Assembly: GCA_008828725.1 (NCBI GenBank)
Contig: MEHQ01000176.1
Location: forward strand, 372,001 to 436,000
From: Saccharina japonica
Lineage: Eukaryota; Sar; Phaeophyceae; Laminariales; Laminariaceae
Reading direction: 5' to 3'
Length of the DNA stretch: 64,000 bases
Positions 11,061 to 23,400 of the stretch are shown here, piece by piece; position 1 is the stretch's first letter; each line of letters begins with the position of its first letter. A program made the translations under genes and the position numbers. The notes beneath the pieces are model-generated. The model saw only the letters and a program-made list of their open reading frames with translations, had not been told where the DNA came from and made no database searches.

Positions 11061-12598
11061 GTAAATATGCTATGAAAGAAGTCCGACCCGGCTTTGTGGG
11101 TGGCGAGGCCGTGTTCCTCGGTGTCTTTTTCTTGGCGATTATTTTTTGTTTTGCTCAGGACAGCCCCTCCAGAGGGGAACGTCAGCGATGCTATAATACA
11201 ACCCGTCGTATTGTTTCATATAATTTTGCTGTGGTCGCTCCCGGCTTTTGCGTTCTGTCTTTTCGTTGTTTCTTACGTTTTCTTCATTAAGGTGGAGTGC
11301 ACATTCATGTTTGTATCTTACATATATTCTATTATCTCCTCTGTTTTGTTTTGTGTCTTTCGTGTTTGGCACGAAGGGCGCGTGCTACGAAATATTTTGT
11401 ACTCTTCGGCTGTAATCATTTCTGTATGATTCGGGTCCTCACCTTACTCATCGGGATTCCATGCTCGTGTTGCACAATTTTCCATCGCGTAGTTTGGTTG
11501 TCATATTGTTATTGGAGTACGTATGCTCCATCCGGGACATTGTTTCCATTCACGTTTTATACTATATCGAGCTCAGCATATAAAGTTAGAAATTGAAAAT
11601 TGTACATTCGTGATCGCAAAGGCAAGACAAATCGATGCTGAGATTTTGAACGAAACAAACTTTTACACTAGTAACAGGTGATCAGGCAACACAGCATCAA
11701 GAAACAAATACCAAGACCGGGCAAAATTGGCCAAAATCAGTCATTTTGGGATAAATCCTCAATATCTCACGAACTTTTGCTTCCCAGAAAAAATGAAAAC
11801 CAGTCCTGCGCGTATGGTGTTGATTCAGCGTTTGCCGCCCTTTAAATAAAATCCCACAACCAATTATTTAATGTAAACTTGAACAGAACGACCTCCAAAA
11901 TCCGCATTTTTGCCGATACCTCCGTCAGTTTACCGATTTCTTTTTAACAGAAAAAAGCCCAGGCGCAAATATGACGAGCTAGCTAAATACGCAGTCTAAT
12001 TATTGTGTGGCAACATTACAATCGACCTAAGCTTGGACCAGAAATTCAAGTTTTTTTTTTGTATAAATCAGGCTAAATAATAGCAAATAAAAACAAATCG
12101 ACGTGTTATTATCTCCGTCTCGAGAGGCCCGTTTTAAGGGTATCCCTGCATTTTTCAACAACCTACCCATACCCGAGATAAGTGATCCTTGGTGATGGGG
12201 GAATTTTGGATATCTCGAGTCTGACGGACTATTATAGCACTTTTATGTTCCTCCATCAATTTTTGGGTGTATTACTAACAGTATTAAGCTCCTCAAATGA
12301 GGAGCCTCATAACACCTTTACCGGAGCACGTGTCGAAGATGAGGCGAACTTGAGACGAAGCGCCACATCCGGGATATGACGTCTCCGCGGGGAATGCGGA
12401 GGGGGGGGTGGGCATGATCGTATAAACCCGCGGTGGACGAAAGCCGAAAGGAAACAGCAGACTGGGTACAGGCTGGTTCAAGCATACCGCCCAATATTAT
12501 TTTCCCTCTTTCTCTAAATTCATTAATGATACCCCCTCACATATACCAAGAACAACCTATATTTATGTATTTACACTACATATATATATTCAGTAGCT
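11061..12598. other. Gene-free A+T-rich stretch
   Basis: The first 500 bp contain hydrophobic open frames typical of T-rich DNA. 11690-12120 is A+T-rich and otherwise featureless. No tRNA, TIR or exon was identified. Confidence 0.35.
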
Positions 12599-12877
12599 AA
12601 TGTCCACGCCGTTTTTCGGAGATAGACCCTGAAAGTTGGCACACGTGTTTTATGTGCCCTATCCGAGCCGTCAACGTTTTTTTTTTCTTTCCGCCAGATA
12701 TCTGCAGATATTGTTTGTTTTGTATTTTTTGTGGAAATTTGGGTCTCAGGAGATCCAAACTTTTCGGCGAAGAAAACAAAACACACACACGTTTGTTTTT
12801 TTAAAGGCTCGGGTAGGGCGCATAGAATACGTTTGGCAAATGTCAGGGTCTATCCTCAAAAAACGGCGTCGACATTT
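12599..12877. mobile_element. Short MITE with about 40-bp terminal inverted repeats
   Basis: Left end AATGTCCACGCCGTTTTTCG and right end, inverted, AATGTCGACGCCGTTTTTTG, both followed by the GATAGACCCTGA block. The target duplication is not clear. At about 280 bp with no coding capacity, it fits a MITE of unassigned superfamily. Confidence 0.7.
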
Positions 12878-13539
12878 GGACTTTTGTGCGGTAAAAGTGG
12901 AAAAATAGACGTTGCCTCTTAATTACTTAGTTTCAGTGAATAATCGATTTTGGGCGTTCAATATCACTTCATATGATCTTACGCAGTCAGATCTTGGAAT
13001 AGTTGCGTGAAACTTTGTACAAACATGCCTTGGACCACCTGAAAGCGGCTCGTTCCGAAAAAAATAATTGGCGTGAAAACGTGTTTTCTAAACGCCTGAC
13101 TATTATTGTTGGCCTCTTTAAAGGCCTGTGATTGGTCGGGCCACATTCTCGGCGGTAGCGCCATATCTAGGTATTTGAACAAAAACTGGCGATGTTACCC
13201 TCTTTCGCCGTTCATGGCGGTCAGTACAGCATGATACTAACTATGTGACATTGGAGTTGCTATTGTATGCGGCGTTCGTGACTGACGAAATTTGGGGTGA
13301 TATGCCTGAACCAGCTTGTAGCAAGGTACCAGATCGACAATTTGTAGCATGTGGAATCCCTCTGGGCTCCCGGTACCTCAAACCACTGCGGCTGCCTGGA
13401 GGGTGCCTTTGCTATGCTTTGGTTGCCTCTCCTTTCGTTTCGTTTATCTATACAGCAGTGTTTCTCTGTTTTTTTTGTTATTGTTTCTCGTCGTTTTGGG
13501 GGACGCTACTCTTTCTTCTTAATATAAGTTTCGTTTCGT

Positions 13540-13720
13540 TTCGTTTGTTTTACCTCACTTTCAAAGCATCTTGGATACTCCCATGTGTATACACCATGCC
13601 TGTCGTACATAGCTTTTATATTGATTAGTAAGATGAAGAATCGGTACGGACACTGGGTGTTCTGGATGTCGGCAGGCAGAAAGAACGGTTACACGTGAAG
13701 AACACAGGAGACAGCAGACA
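13540..13720 (-). repeat. R2 copy, minus strand, partial
   Basis: GAAGAATCGGTACGGACACT is the inverse of the conserved R2 block; the TACGACAGGCATGG segment matches 16520-16535. Confidence 0.5.
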
Positions 13721-13884
13721 TCGTATCTCCCTACGCACCTCTTTCTAGTCGCCGGCCCTCCCCTTCTCCCCCTCTCCTTCTCTCGCATCGTCATTCCTCC
13801 GATGCCTTCCTCCTGTCTCGAATATAACGTATTTCTGTATTTTTCGTTTTTGATTGTATTTCTGTGTTTATTGTTCACAATGCA

Positions 13885-13950
13885 GTGATTTGCCCCGGTG
13901 GTGTAGCGGTTACCCTTGAAAACTCCTAAAGTCGAGGGTGGTTGAGTGGA
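13885..13950 (+). repeat. SINE-A head fragment, plus strand
   Basis: GCCCCGGTGGTGTAGCGGTTA (A-box-like) followed by a degenerate B-box region. It does not fold as a clean tRNA, so it is read as a SINE head. Confidence 0.45.
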
Positions 13951-14538
13951 GCGCTACCATGATGTTCTATTGTTTACGTTTGAATTTCAAACTAAACGGC
14001 TGCAAAAAGCACCTGGCGTGGTATCGCTTAGAAGCCTAAAAAGAGGCCGACACATCTATGCTCAAACCAAAAGGGCGCCGGTTTCATGGCGAGAAAACCG
14101 CTCGCCTCTATTTGGTGTTCGTGTCTTTGTTTTTAGGGCAATAACCAAAAACGGGTACACCCGCTCCGGTTGGAATCGAAAACGGGTACAGCATGGAATC
14201 GAGTCAAAACAACACATCCCACGAGCCATCACGGGATAGATTGGCCAAATTCAGATCGTGCCCGTTTCTGAGGCATAGTGACAACCAAGCACTCTTGTCG
14301 GCGCCCAACTATAAACTTAAACGTTCCCAGGTTATGTTTGGAGGGCTCAGATCCGGGTGGCATCCAAAGCAGGGTCGGGGGTCAGGGATCAGGGGTCAGG
14401 GGTGGTTAGAGGCCGAGGGTTCTGGCGGCAGGCATGTAGTATGTGTGTTTTACTTGGTCTCAGCGTCTAGCTGAAATGCACCCTATACTACAGCAAAGCA
14501 GTCGTATTACAGCAAACATACATACCAGGTATGTTGAT

Positions 14539-14842
14539 TGTAGTGAAGCTAGGTATAAGAGGACAGGGTATCCCTAGCCAGGTCAGCCTATGGAACGGGT
14601 ACTCGTTGGTACTCACGTGTGTTGTTTGCGTAGAGATAGAAGAAGAGCAGGTTTATTCCGTTTTCGCGTGATGAACGACTGAGAAGGCAGGTGAGATGGC
14701 TAAAAGCCATCGGGAACCATCCCTGGTTCCCACCTAAGATACCGCCTTCCAAGTACCGCCTTCCAAGTACTCAATACGATTATTATACCTGATACCAGGT
14801 ATTTACCAAACGTTTCCACATCATGCCAGCAGTACCATAACA
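14539..14842. repeat. LTR, left copy
   Basis: Direct repeat of 15552-15844, starting TGTAGTGAAGCTAGG and ending CCATAACA. Confidence 0.85.
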
Positions 14843-14945
14843 CTAGCCCACCCTGATGAGCCGTATATGCAGAAATATGAGAAATTCGTGGAAACCCCGA
14901 TTCCACGAACTAAAACATGAGTCGAAGATGCGGCTCTTCAAAACC

Positions 14946-15345
14946 CACTACCACACCTCTGAACGGCAAGGCTACGAAGCCGAGCCGTCTTCACGCCACC
15001 GATGGAGGTCATCGTACGCGAGATTCTCGCTGAACTCGCCACCCCCCCCATTTTGGTCTTCCCCGACTGGGAGGCTGTAGCCGACGGCTCCCGCCCCTTC
15101 CACATATACTGTGATGCCAGCATAGACGGTTTTGGTGCCGCCCTCGAACAAGAACAGCCTGACGGCTCTGTGCGTCCCATCGCCTACATCAGCCGGGGCA
15201 CCCTCGACTCCGAGAGGCACTGGACACCTCTGGACTTGGAGGCGGGCAGCATCGTCTGGGCCATCAAGCGACTTAGAGGCTACCTGTGGGGTATGAAGTT
15301 CCTCATTTTTGGGTCAATGAAATGGATGGTATTCATGACATGATG
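14946..15345 (+). pseudogene. Ty3/gypsy reverse transcriptase-RNase H junction fragment
   Basis: The frame from about 15002 reads FPDWEAVADGSRPFHIYCDAS, then DGFGAALEQEQ, then SERHWTPLDLEAGS and IKRLRGYLWG. This is the characteristic start of the gypsy RNase H domain (RT_RNaseH_2 type), with the first catalytic Asp in the YCDAS motif. It breaks off near 15310, where the expected SDHKALE motif is replaced by unrelated sequence. It is an orphan fragment left by deletion between the LTRs and cannot be functional. Confidence 0.85.
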
Positions 15346-15551
15346 ATTACACGATCCCGTCTGCCATCCAGGCGACAGGGAAGGCGTACGGGCCTGGCCA
15401 CGCCCCTTAGAGGCGGGCCGAGGCCCGACGGGGCGGTTGACCGCGTACCCGTCGATGAATCACGAGGCGCAGCAGTGGACAGCTGAATTTTTCGCGGCAC
15501 GAGTAAAAAAAACTTTCTCCGTTTTAGACTAGTCCTGCCGACGACGCCAAA

Positions 15552-15844
15552 TGTAAGGAACGCTAGGTATAAGAGGACAGGGTATCCCTAGCCAGGTCAG
15601 CCTATGGAACGGGTACTCGTTGGTACTCACGTGTGTTGTTTGCGTAGAGATAGAAGAAGAGCAGGTTTATTCCGTTTTCGCGTGATGAACGACTGAGAAG
15701 GCAGGTGAGATGGCTAAAAGCCATCGGGAACCATCCCTGGTTCCCACCTAAGATACCGCCTTCCAAGTACTACCAATACGATTATTATACCTGATACCAG
15801 GTATTTACCAGGCGTTTCCACATCATGCCAGCAGTACCATAACA
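15552..15844. repeat. LTR, right copy
   Basis: Direct repeat of 14539-14842. Begins TGTAAGGAACGCTAGG, ends CCATAACA and is followed by tgat. Confidence 0.85.
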
Positions 15845-16344
15845 TGATACTGCTGGGCATATACGTACGACAGCATATAGGTGGATGGCCGTATCACTCT
15901 GAAGAAGTACGTACCCAGATGCGTAAAATGGTTGAATAGAGTCGTGAAAAGGCTTGGAAGAAAATGAAACAACGAACGAGCGGCCGCAGACGCAGTTGAG
16001 AGCGAGGCACACTGTAGGCAAGTGCTTTAAGCAGAATTAATGACCAAAAGCGGTTGAAAGCCAAGCATAATAGACATTTACAGTTGTACCCGGGACATTA
16101 TCTCTCAAAAATGGGTACAATTTGTTTTTGGCTAAATGCGTGGCTCGCTGGGTGTGTTTTTTACTTGGTTCCAGGGTGTACCCGTTTTTAAGTGAAAACC
16201 CACCGGGTATACCCGTTTTTGGTTATCGCCCTTTTTTATATATTCCAAAGAATCTGGATTGCTAGCATGTGTATGTCGTGCGTGTCGTATCGAGCATACT
16301 ATTAACACGATGAGCATGGCATTAAAAGTGGTTTACATTGTAGT

Positions 16345-16620
16345 TCCTCTATGTTGTGTGTGTTCTTCGTATGTAACCATTCTTCAGAGCCGTCGATGTC
16401 GAGCACACCCAGTATCCGTGCCGATCCTTCGTACTAGACATATACAAGTTTTATAGTGACAGGACCAGCAAACAGAAGCACTACCATGTGCAATACATTG
16501 GTCAGAACTGACGATGCAATACCGTGTACGACAGGCACGATCTTCCCATGCTAGTAATCGAGGTGCGCTAAAAGCGAGAGCAGATAAGCTAAATTAAAAG
16601 ACGGAACGGGAAAAACGAAT
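16345..16620 (+). repeat. R2 dispersed repeat, plus strand
   Basis: GAGCACACCCAGTATCCGTG and GACGATGCAATACC occur in the same order and spacing as in the 7000-7290 copy. Confidence 0.6.
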
Positions 16621-16734
16621 AGTAGGGAAAACAAAACACCCAAACAAACAAACACACAACGCGTCGTGCCCCCCCGGGTGAGATGTAACAGACGATGAAA
16701 AACAAAAGAAACAGCAATGGTATGTCATCACGGA

Positions 16735-17760
16735 TCTAGAACCTCTCTACAACAGGGGTCATCATCTGAGAAAAACAAAATCTTCCAGGAAAATTCCAGA
16801 TGCGTTTGTTTTTGGTAGAACCACAAAAATACCGAAACGCCCAGAATAAAGATACGTACATGCACCATTGATAGGCATATTTCTCCACCGATCGGTATGA
16901 CGAACGAGAAGGCCTGTTCAGTAACACAAACGCATTGAGCTCCACTTTCTACAATGACGGCGTTACTTGAGCCCTTGTGGGCGACTCTCCTCCGATCTGA
17001 TGGCAAGGCGTGTCTCTCCGCACTGCAACAAACACAGCAAGTCGGTTGTACAAATGCGTGTGCCAGGGACATCAACGGTGCCAGAGGCAGGCTGCAACCG
17101 TCCCTAAACAACGGCTGCGGACCATTGCAGTACGTGCAGCAACACCGTACGAATGGCTTGTTTTGGTTTTTCACGCGTGCAGCCTGCGGTGTGTGCGCTA
17201 ATCTTGGCTCGGTAGATCCAGAAACGAATATAACAAGGGCGCTTGGGTCTCGAATTTAACAGCAGCAGCGCTTGCTTCTACTACTGTAACGAGCCAAGAG
17301 GAGCGCACACCCCACAGGCTGCACGCGTTGAAACAAAACCAAACCCGTTACGGTATTGCTGTACGTCTTGCAATGATCCGCGTTCCTTGTTTAGGGGCGG
17401 TTGCAGTCTGCCTCTGGCCTCGTTAACTTTCCTGGTACACGCATCTGGACAACTGACTTGCTGTGCTTTTTGCAGTTCGGAGAGACACACCTTGCCGGCA
17501 AATTGGAGGACAGAATGCCGGCCGCAAGGGCTCAAATGACGCCGGCATTGGATAGAGGAGAGCCACATGTGCTTGTGTAACCGAACAGGCCTTCTCTTTT
17601 ATTCTTATTGATCGCTGGGGGAAAATGCCTTTGGTGTATATACGTATCTCAATTCTGGGCTGTTCGTTTGTTTTTCTGATCTAGGGGGAAACAAACGCAC
17701 CTGGGATTTTCGTGGAAGAAAACGTGCCTTTCTGAGATGATGACCCTTTTAGTAAGAAAA
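16735..17760. mobile_element. Foldback: about 1-kb inverted repeat with almost no spacer
   Basis: The segment from about 16750 to 17250 is repeated in inverse orientation from about 17280 to 17750. Matching landmarks are AGGGGTCATCATCTGAG at the outer ends, GAGAAGGCCTGTTC, GTGTCTCTCCG, and the GCACACACCGCAGGCTGCACG block next to the centre. The arms are about 480 bp each and clearly diverged. Open frames occur on both strands, but none shows a known domain. It could be a foldback transposon or an inverted duplication. Confidence 0.75.
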
Positions 17761-17830
17761 TGACTCGGTACGGAAACTGGGGGTTCTCTGTGTCAACGGG
17801 TACAAACGATTGATTCCGAGGCCCCTTGAG
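17760..17830 (-). repeat. R2 fragment, minus strand
   Basis: GACTCGGTACGGAAACTGGG resembles the inverse of the conserved R2 block. Confidence 0.35.
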
Positions 17831-17884
17831 TCAAACCAACAACGAGTATTTGAGTGTTTTGAAAACAATATTTTCGACATTTTT

Positions 17885-18190
17885 ACAGCGGCAATACTGT
17901 TTCTGGTACAATAACATCATATCATCAGTCCTTACCGACCACGGTATAGCTCAAGCGTTAATGATCATACTTTATCCCCATCAACGTGTAGCTTTTTCGA
18001 TATTCCCTCTAGGTGTTTTTGGCGCTGTTTGGGTCTCCAAGGGACCGCAGGCATTGCTGTGTTTGCATCACGAAACGAAAGCTCTATAAAGCAAGAACTT
18101 GGACCGTTTCGGAGCTCCTGTTTGGTGTCTACGCTCTGCTGTGGCCGCATAGGACGCCCCGGATGGTCGAACTAGAGGCCAAGGTAGGTT
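17885..18190 (+). other. Duplicated gene segment, copy 1 (possible exon remnant)
   Basis: Similar to 27690-27990. In both copies a CTCTAG (possible 3' splice site) is followed by a frame reading LQG(T/R)A(G/A)I(A/G)VFAS, with differences concentrated in third codon positions. That pattern suggests past coding selection. This copy stops about 45 codons on. Family not recognised. Confidence 0.4.
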
Positions 18191-18679
18191 CGCCGACTAG
18201 GTCTCGGCGTCCCCGTCAACATGCTGAGTTGAAAAAAGAATCAGCAGCCGGAGAAACAGCCATTGTTCACATTAATCTTTGGGTACCACCGGTATGGCGA
18301 CTCGGTTTTGAGTCAGGCACTCTTGGTGATACACAACGCGTTAGATACATCCGGCGCATGAGACAACAATGTTTCCCGTGACGTATGCTCTCGAAAACGT
18401 CTGACATAGAGCAGATCTGAAAAATAGAACGTGATAAAATCTGTTTTCGGTAGGGAGTCATCAAAAGGTCGAATTTGCACCAGTAATAGTATTTCAAGAT
18501 AAGATTAAAACGGATTTGTTTTGGCATTGCCTCAACATTGTTTGCCCGAAGGGGCCCCCTAATGGGAAACGAACACACACACTGTTTGTGCCCACGCCTT
18601 AATGGCATGTTTTCTCTCCCCTCCTAAGTATACACCTAATCGTATTTCTCACAATGAGCCGACCATTGTAAGGCACCTG

Positions 18680-18777
18680 CAACACTTTTAGAACTGCAGT
18701 CCCGTTTTGGGGACAGATTACTTATAATTAGAGTGGTTTATCCCCATAACGGGACTGCAGTTCTAAAAGAGTGCAAC
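18680..18777. mobile_element. Short hairpin MITE
   Basis: Arms of about 28 bp, CTTTTAGAACTGCAGTCCCG and its inverse, flank about 30 bp of loop. The whole hairpin is under 100 bp. Confidence 0.7.
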
Positions 18778-18994
18778 GATAGAGGTAGCACTATTTGTGT
18801 GGAATATGTTTATAATTTGTCGAAAGGCCATTCCCATTTTTTTGTTTAATGCTTTTTTCTACACCCAGGCCATTGCATTGTCCATCGGCTTGCGCTTTTT
18901 GATTGTCTCAACAGCATTATTTGGGTGATGTACAGAGCTCAAAACGTGACGAACCTTCGAAGAAAGTGGTGCACCTCTATCTTAGCATGTGTGT

Positions 18995-19165
18995 ATCCAG
19001 CGTGCTGCATCTGGTGTCCCCTTCCAAAATAAGATCAACCCTCGTGGTTTGCGGTGGTTTGCTGCATCAACGACAAACGTGGTCGGTCATGTTACTTTTA
19101 CCTTATTCGTGGATCGCAACAAACAATTCACAACATAGGACAAGCAAGGCGGCTCGAGAAGCCAA
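18995..19165 (+). repeat. R4 dispersed repeat, copy 1
   Basis: Shares ordered blocks with 35225-35400: GTTTGCGG, ACGACAAACGTGGTCGGTCA, ACCTTATTCG and ACAAGCAAGGCGGCT. Confidence 0.55.
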
Positions 19166-19169
19166 CGGG

Positions 19170-20440
19170 AAATAAAGGAATTTTTGAATATTTCGCGACG
19201 ATCCAAAAGTAGGGGTCCCTTCCCAGCATCGCCAGGTATCATTTCCATGTCCCGCTATAGAATGGGCTCGAGGTTCGTAATATCACTGAAATACCGGGCA
19301 TCGCAAATTGAGATGAACGGTCAAGGTTTTCACCATCCATACCAACTCCGGATGGTATATTCGTTAGTGTGCCTACGAACTGCACAGAGTTAGACGTTTA
19401 CGCCTGCCACGAACACCCAGGATATCAACCAGTTATCGAGCAACCCCCCTGGCAGCTATCCCTATATGTGTAATGAGCATGATGTTAGCTGCTGCCCAGC
19501 ATGTTATGTTTTCAAGTTATAATCACCCCGCGAACCACACACGCAGCGGGTGCTACCTGGACACCTACACGAGGCGAAAAGGTTGGTCCTCGGCGAATGG
19601 ACAATTAATACGACTGACCGAGATGGAAGCACCATACAAAATACTTTGTCGGGCGCATCGGTGGGTCTCCAGCGTGAGATATCCAATACCCTGTCCTACC
19701 GTCCACCCGACGAAAGCTGTCGATTCTGCTCGAGCTTAACGGCCTCAGTAGGACACCCCACAGACGACGGAAGAAGCGCCCGATTGCGAATCCGCTCACC
19801 GTGGATTGGGTAGTGACTGAATTGCGGACACGTTTCTTGTCTGTTTCTTTTCGCACGCGGTGTTTTTATCATATCTTAAACCACACGAATATGGTGTGTA
19901 TTTGTCCGATATACACACCTGAACAGGGATAGAGTGCACACTTGATGTTTTCGTTGGAAACGTTCGAACAAAGTACGACGAGTACTGACATTATTCCGTT
20001 TGAGATACATTTAAACCTCACCGAAACCGTGATCCAACTGAGAGGTGCGTGCACATTTCCCTTCACCGGTAGGGTACAGCCTAAATATTTCCACAGCACA
20101 ATACTACTGCCACCACGAGGGTCAAACTGAATCCCAAACTCATGCAAGAAACCATGAATAAGACACAGCAGACTGTACTGAGCATCAGGTGCGTGATACC
20201 CGGGCAGATCTCAAACCCATATAAGATACCAATATATTTTCACTGGCAGTACATGTCCCCGTAAGTCCTGACCTGGTGCCCATGCCGCTCCCAAGGGTAA
20301 ATGAGATGCCGATTAATTTCTCCTGTCGGTACACCCCCCCGTAGCACCCAAGTGACCGCATCTGGACCTCCTCTCCTGTTGCTTTTCGTGTTTCGTTAGA
20401 CATTCGCCAGAAGTGTTCTCCTCGGTGCTGCGATCCCAGG
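19170..20440. other. 5' flank of the filamin/esterase gene
   Basis: No exon, repeat family or TIR pair recognised. The sequence just before 20447 presumably includes promoter and 5' UTR, but no reliable element can be named. Confidence 0.3.
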
Positions 20441-20446
20441 AGCTTT

Positions 20447-23400
20447 ATGATGGTGCCTTCATATTTCTTCGCTCTGCTGGGCGTTCTGTCTTCAACGGCG
20501 AACGCCGCGACACCTCCAGTTTCCCTCCACCTGGAACGCGAAGAAGGTGGTCCCAGCAAGCTAACTCTCCCTTTTTTTCTTGGCGGGAACATATCTGATG
20601 AACAGGTACGCCGGAGTTTCTGTTAATATCAGCCACTGGTCAGGAACGTTTGCCCGAACACGGATACGATGTCGATAAAATAAAAGATTGACAAGTTTAC
20701 GTTTGCACATATGTCTGTGATTTTATTCGACTGAGCTGCGCGAAATCATAGATACTATTGTTAGTTGTTGGACTGGTCGCCGGTTGATTTAATCCCGACA
20801 TATGTTCGTTTGGTCACGCTGTGTTAACCTTCGATCGCAACGTGCCCCAGCAATTTGGTGTAAAGAGTGGTCACACACACGGCTTCATTGCCGATGAGCT
20901 CAATAAAGATGTTTGTATCTCGATTGCAACTGTAATTATTTCGAATTTAATACAATTTCAACCCTCACCTGTCTCTACATCGTGCTTGACAGAGTCACAC
21001 TTTCGCTCCCGGCATAGGGTTCGCAGCTCACACAGCGCGAGGCGAGGGCCTTCACCATGCAAATGTTGGAGTTCCAGCATCATTCAATATCCTGTTGGCG
21101 GACGAGGAGGATGCACCCCCCGATGACCAGTGGAATGCCGTCAGCAACAAGCTGTTTATGTACGTTTGGATAGCCAATGAGGACCAGATCTTCATCGCGG
21201 AGGTCGTCAACAACGGGAATGGGACACTTACGGCAACCTACGAGAGTTCTTTCCCGGGAACATATTCCGTGCACATAGAAGTGGTGACGCAAAAAACGCA
21301 GGACGAAGGCGTGCCCATCGTCGGGAGTCCCTTCACGTTGAGCATTAAGGGTGAACCATCCCTCAACATCGACACACTTCCGGTGTGTGGCACGGAGGAA
21401 GAAGACATTGCAAGAAGCTTCTGGCGACCCGGCACGTGGCTGTCTTCCAACCTTGCCAGCGCGTCGCACGGGGTGATGAGGAACGGGTGGGTGTTCCAAC
21501 CCAAGTCGTGCGTGTATGACACATTCTCCTTCGAAGATCTTATGCTTCTGGCGAATAAAAAGGAACACACGTGGATTTTGATTCTTGGAGGGTCAGTGCA
21601 GCGAGGGGTTTTCCTGAATCTTGTGGACATGGCGTTGGCGCGAGGGCAGAAGGACAATTTAAAGAGCAGCGCCATTGGAAAGTGCTGGGGCTACGCCGAC
21701 ATCCAGATCGGCAACCTACGCCTGACGTACCAGGCAAGTGTATAAATAGTGTTTTATGACCGACGTTGAAACATCAGTCGTCGTGACCGGATGGCTGGTG
21801 AATATTCGACACAGGAGTTGTGCACATTGATCGTATTTCACGCACTCCATGTATTACATAGCTGGTACAGTTTTTTCCTCGCCAAGGCGCGCCAAGCTTC
21901 AACGCCCCCCGAGTTGGCTTGTGTCCATTGATCCCTATTGTACTCTTGTACAATGCACAATAGGATTAAGGGCGCTTACCACCATCCTCCGTAGACGAGA
22001 TCTAGTCATAGGACTACCTGTCGAATATGCCTGGTTTTAACACCTGGTTGAAATGTCGTTAACATCGGTAACCACAGTCAAACATGAAGTCGAGTATCTG
22101 ACGTCTACCCCGTATGTTTGCATTGAGTATCTAAGCGAAATACGACCCGTTGCTTGCTATTATTGAAAAGGGTGCAGGAGCTGTCGTCAAAACGGTTTGA
22201 ATACGCGAACTACTAATGCAACCGGTCTAGCATGGACCTAAGGTGTTGTTGTAGGTGGTGCACCAACGTTAGCGACACACCCTTGTCACTATTATAAGCG
22301 CTGGTAGCCACTACCCTCACAATGTTAAAACATTAAGGGGTAGTCCACACGAAACGCCTTCGGCACATATGTGCCTAGTAACGAACTACGTATGTACACT
22401 GATCGGTGACCCCTACTGCGCGGCAAACAACATTCGTAAGTAACGAGCGGCTAATGTCCCTACGTCTGCTGAAACTCGTGAGTTTGCAAGGTACTGCAAT
22501 TTACGCCGTAACATCGACGCGTTATAGGCGACACCTTTTGGCTGAAAAGTGTTCTGAATGGCCTTACTCCATCATCAAAAACATGGGACTGGAATTCTTG
22601 CATTGACATAGTTGTATAGTCAAGACATAGGATTGTTCCTTTTCTTTGCTTAGTTTCATTCGAAATCCAGCTGTTGGGTGAGGTAAAGCGTCCATCAAGA
22701 GAGGGCCCCCTGAACCAAACTGATGCACCTCTACTGTAGCATACATCCATCGGGAGTCCTGACATAACTCATCCCAACATATTTCTCTCCTTGATTCGCC
22801 ATCATCTAACACAAGTGTGTTTGGCGCTCTTTCCGACTTTCCGACTTACGTAATCCTCTATGTTTGATGGCAGGACTTTCGTATCCATACTATTACTGGT
22901 GTCCAAGATGCAACCGTTTGCAACAACGAGAAACTCAAAAGCGGCAGCACCGGCACATTTGTCCACTCCTGTAAGAAGTTCCTAGAATGCGAAATATTTC
23001 AGGAAGGAACCGACTGGCCTTCGGTCATCTTCGTTCCTTCTGGTCTTGGTAACCGAAACACTGCGGCCAATTTGGCGATCGAGGTGGGATAAGCTGCCAT
23101 GGGAGTGTTGTCAGTTGACGTATGTGTTCCCTCTGAAACGGTCGTACAGGTCGTGAGACATCCAGTAAGCTCCCCCACGTTGTTTATTGTATTTAACTAG
23201 GTGCATGAGTTAATAACACGTGCCTTGCGATAACGCTAACGTTGTCTGTAAAGTTCAACTATGTAGAGTAAGTTCGAAGCAGATGGAGAGCGAATACTTC
23301 ACTTCATCCGCACAACATCCGAGCATACACCGCGCCAATAATTCCAATTGTTTGTCGCTCCAGATAGGTGTGCGTATCGTAGTACTGTGGAGCTGACGAC

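Larger units (their letters stand above)
14539..15844. mobile_element. Internally deleted LTR retrotransposon (LTRs plus RNase H fragment)
   Basis: Two nearly identical repeats of 304 bp (14539-14842) and 293 bp (15552-15844) begin TGTA and end AACA, and enclose only about 700 bp. The flanks show the 4-bp duplication tgat (14535-14538 and 15845-15848). The LTRs differ mainly by a 12-bp local duplication (TACCGCCTTCCAAG). Inside is a + strand gypsy RNase H fragment. Neither a convincing polypurine tract nor a tRNA-primer site on the + strand is visible, so orientation is inferred only from the coding fragment. Confidence 0.85.
14134..16232. mobile_element. TIR element with AACGGGTA-motif ends, split by an LTR element
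   Basis: Left end AGGGCAATAACCAAAAACGG and the inverted right end AGGGCGATAACCAAAAACGG are followed inward by further GGGTACACCCG/GGGTATACCCG units. The LTR element at 14539-15844 is inserted inside. Flanking duplications are not clear. Confidence 0.65.
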
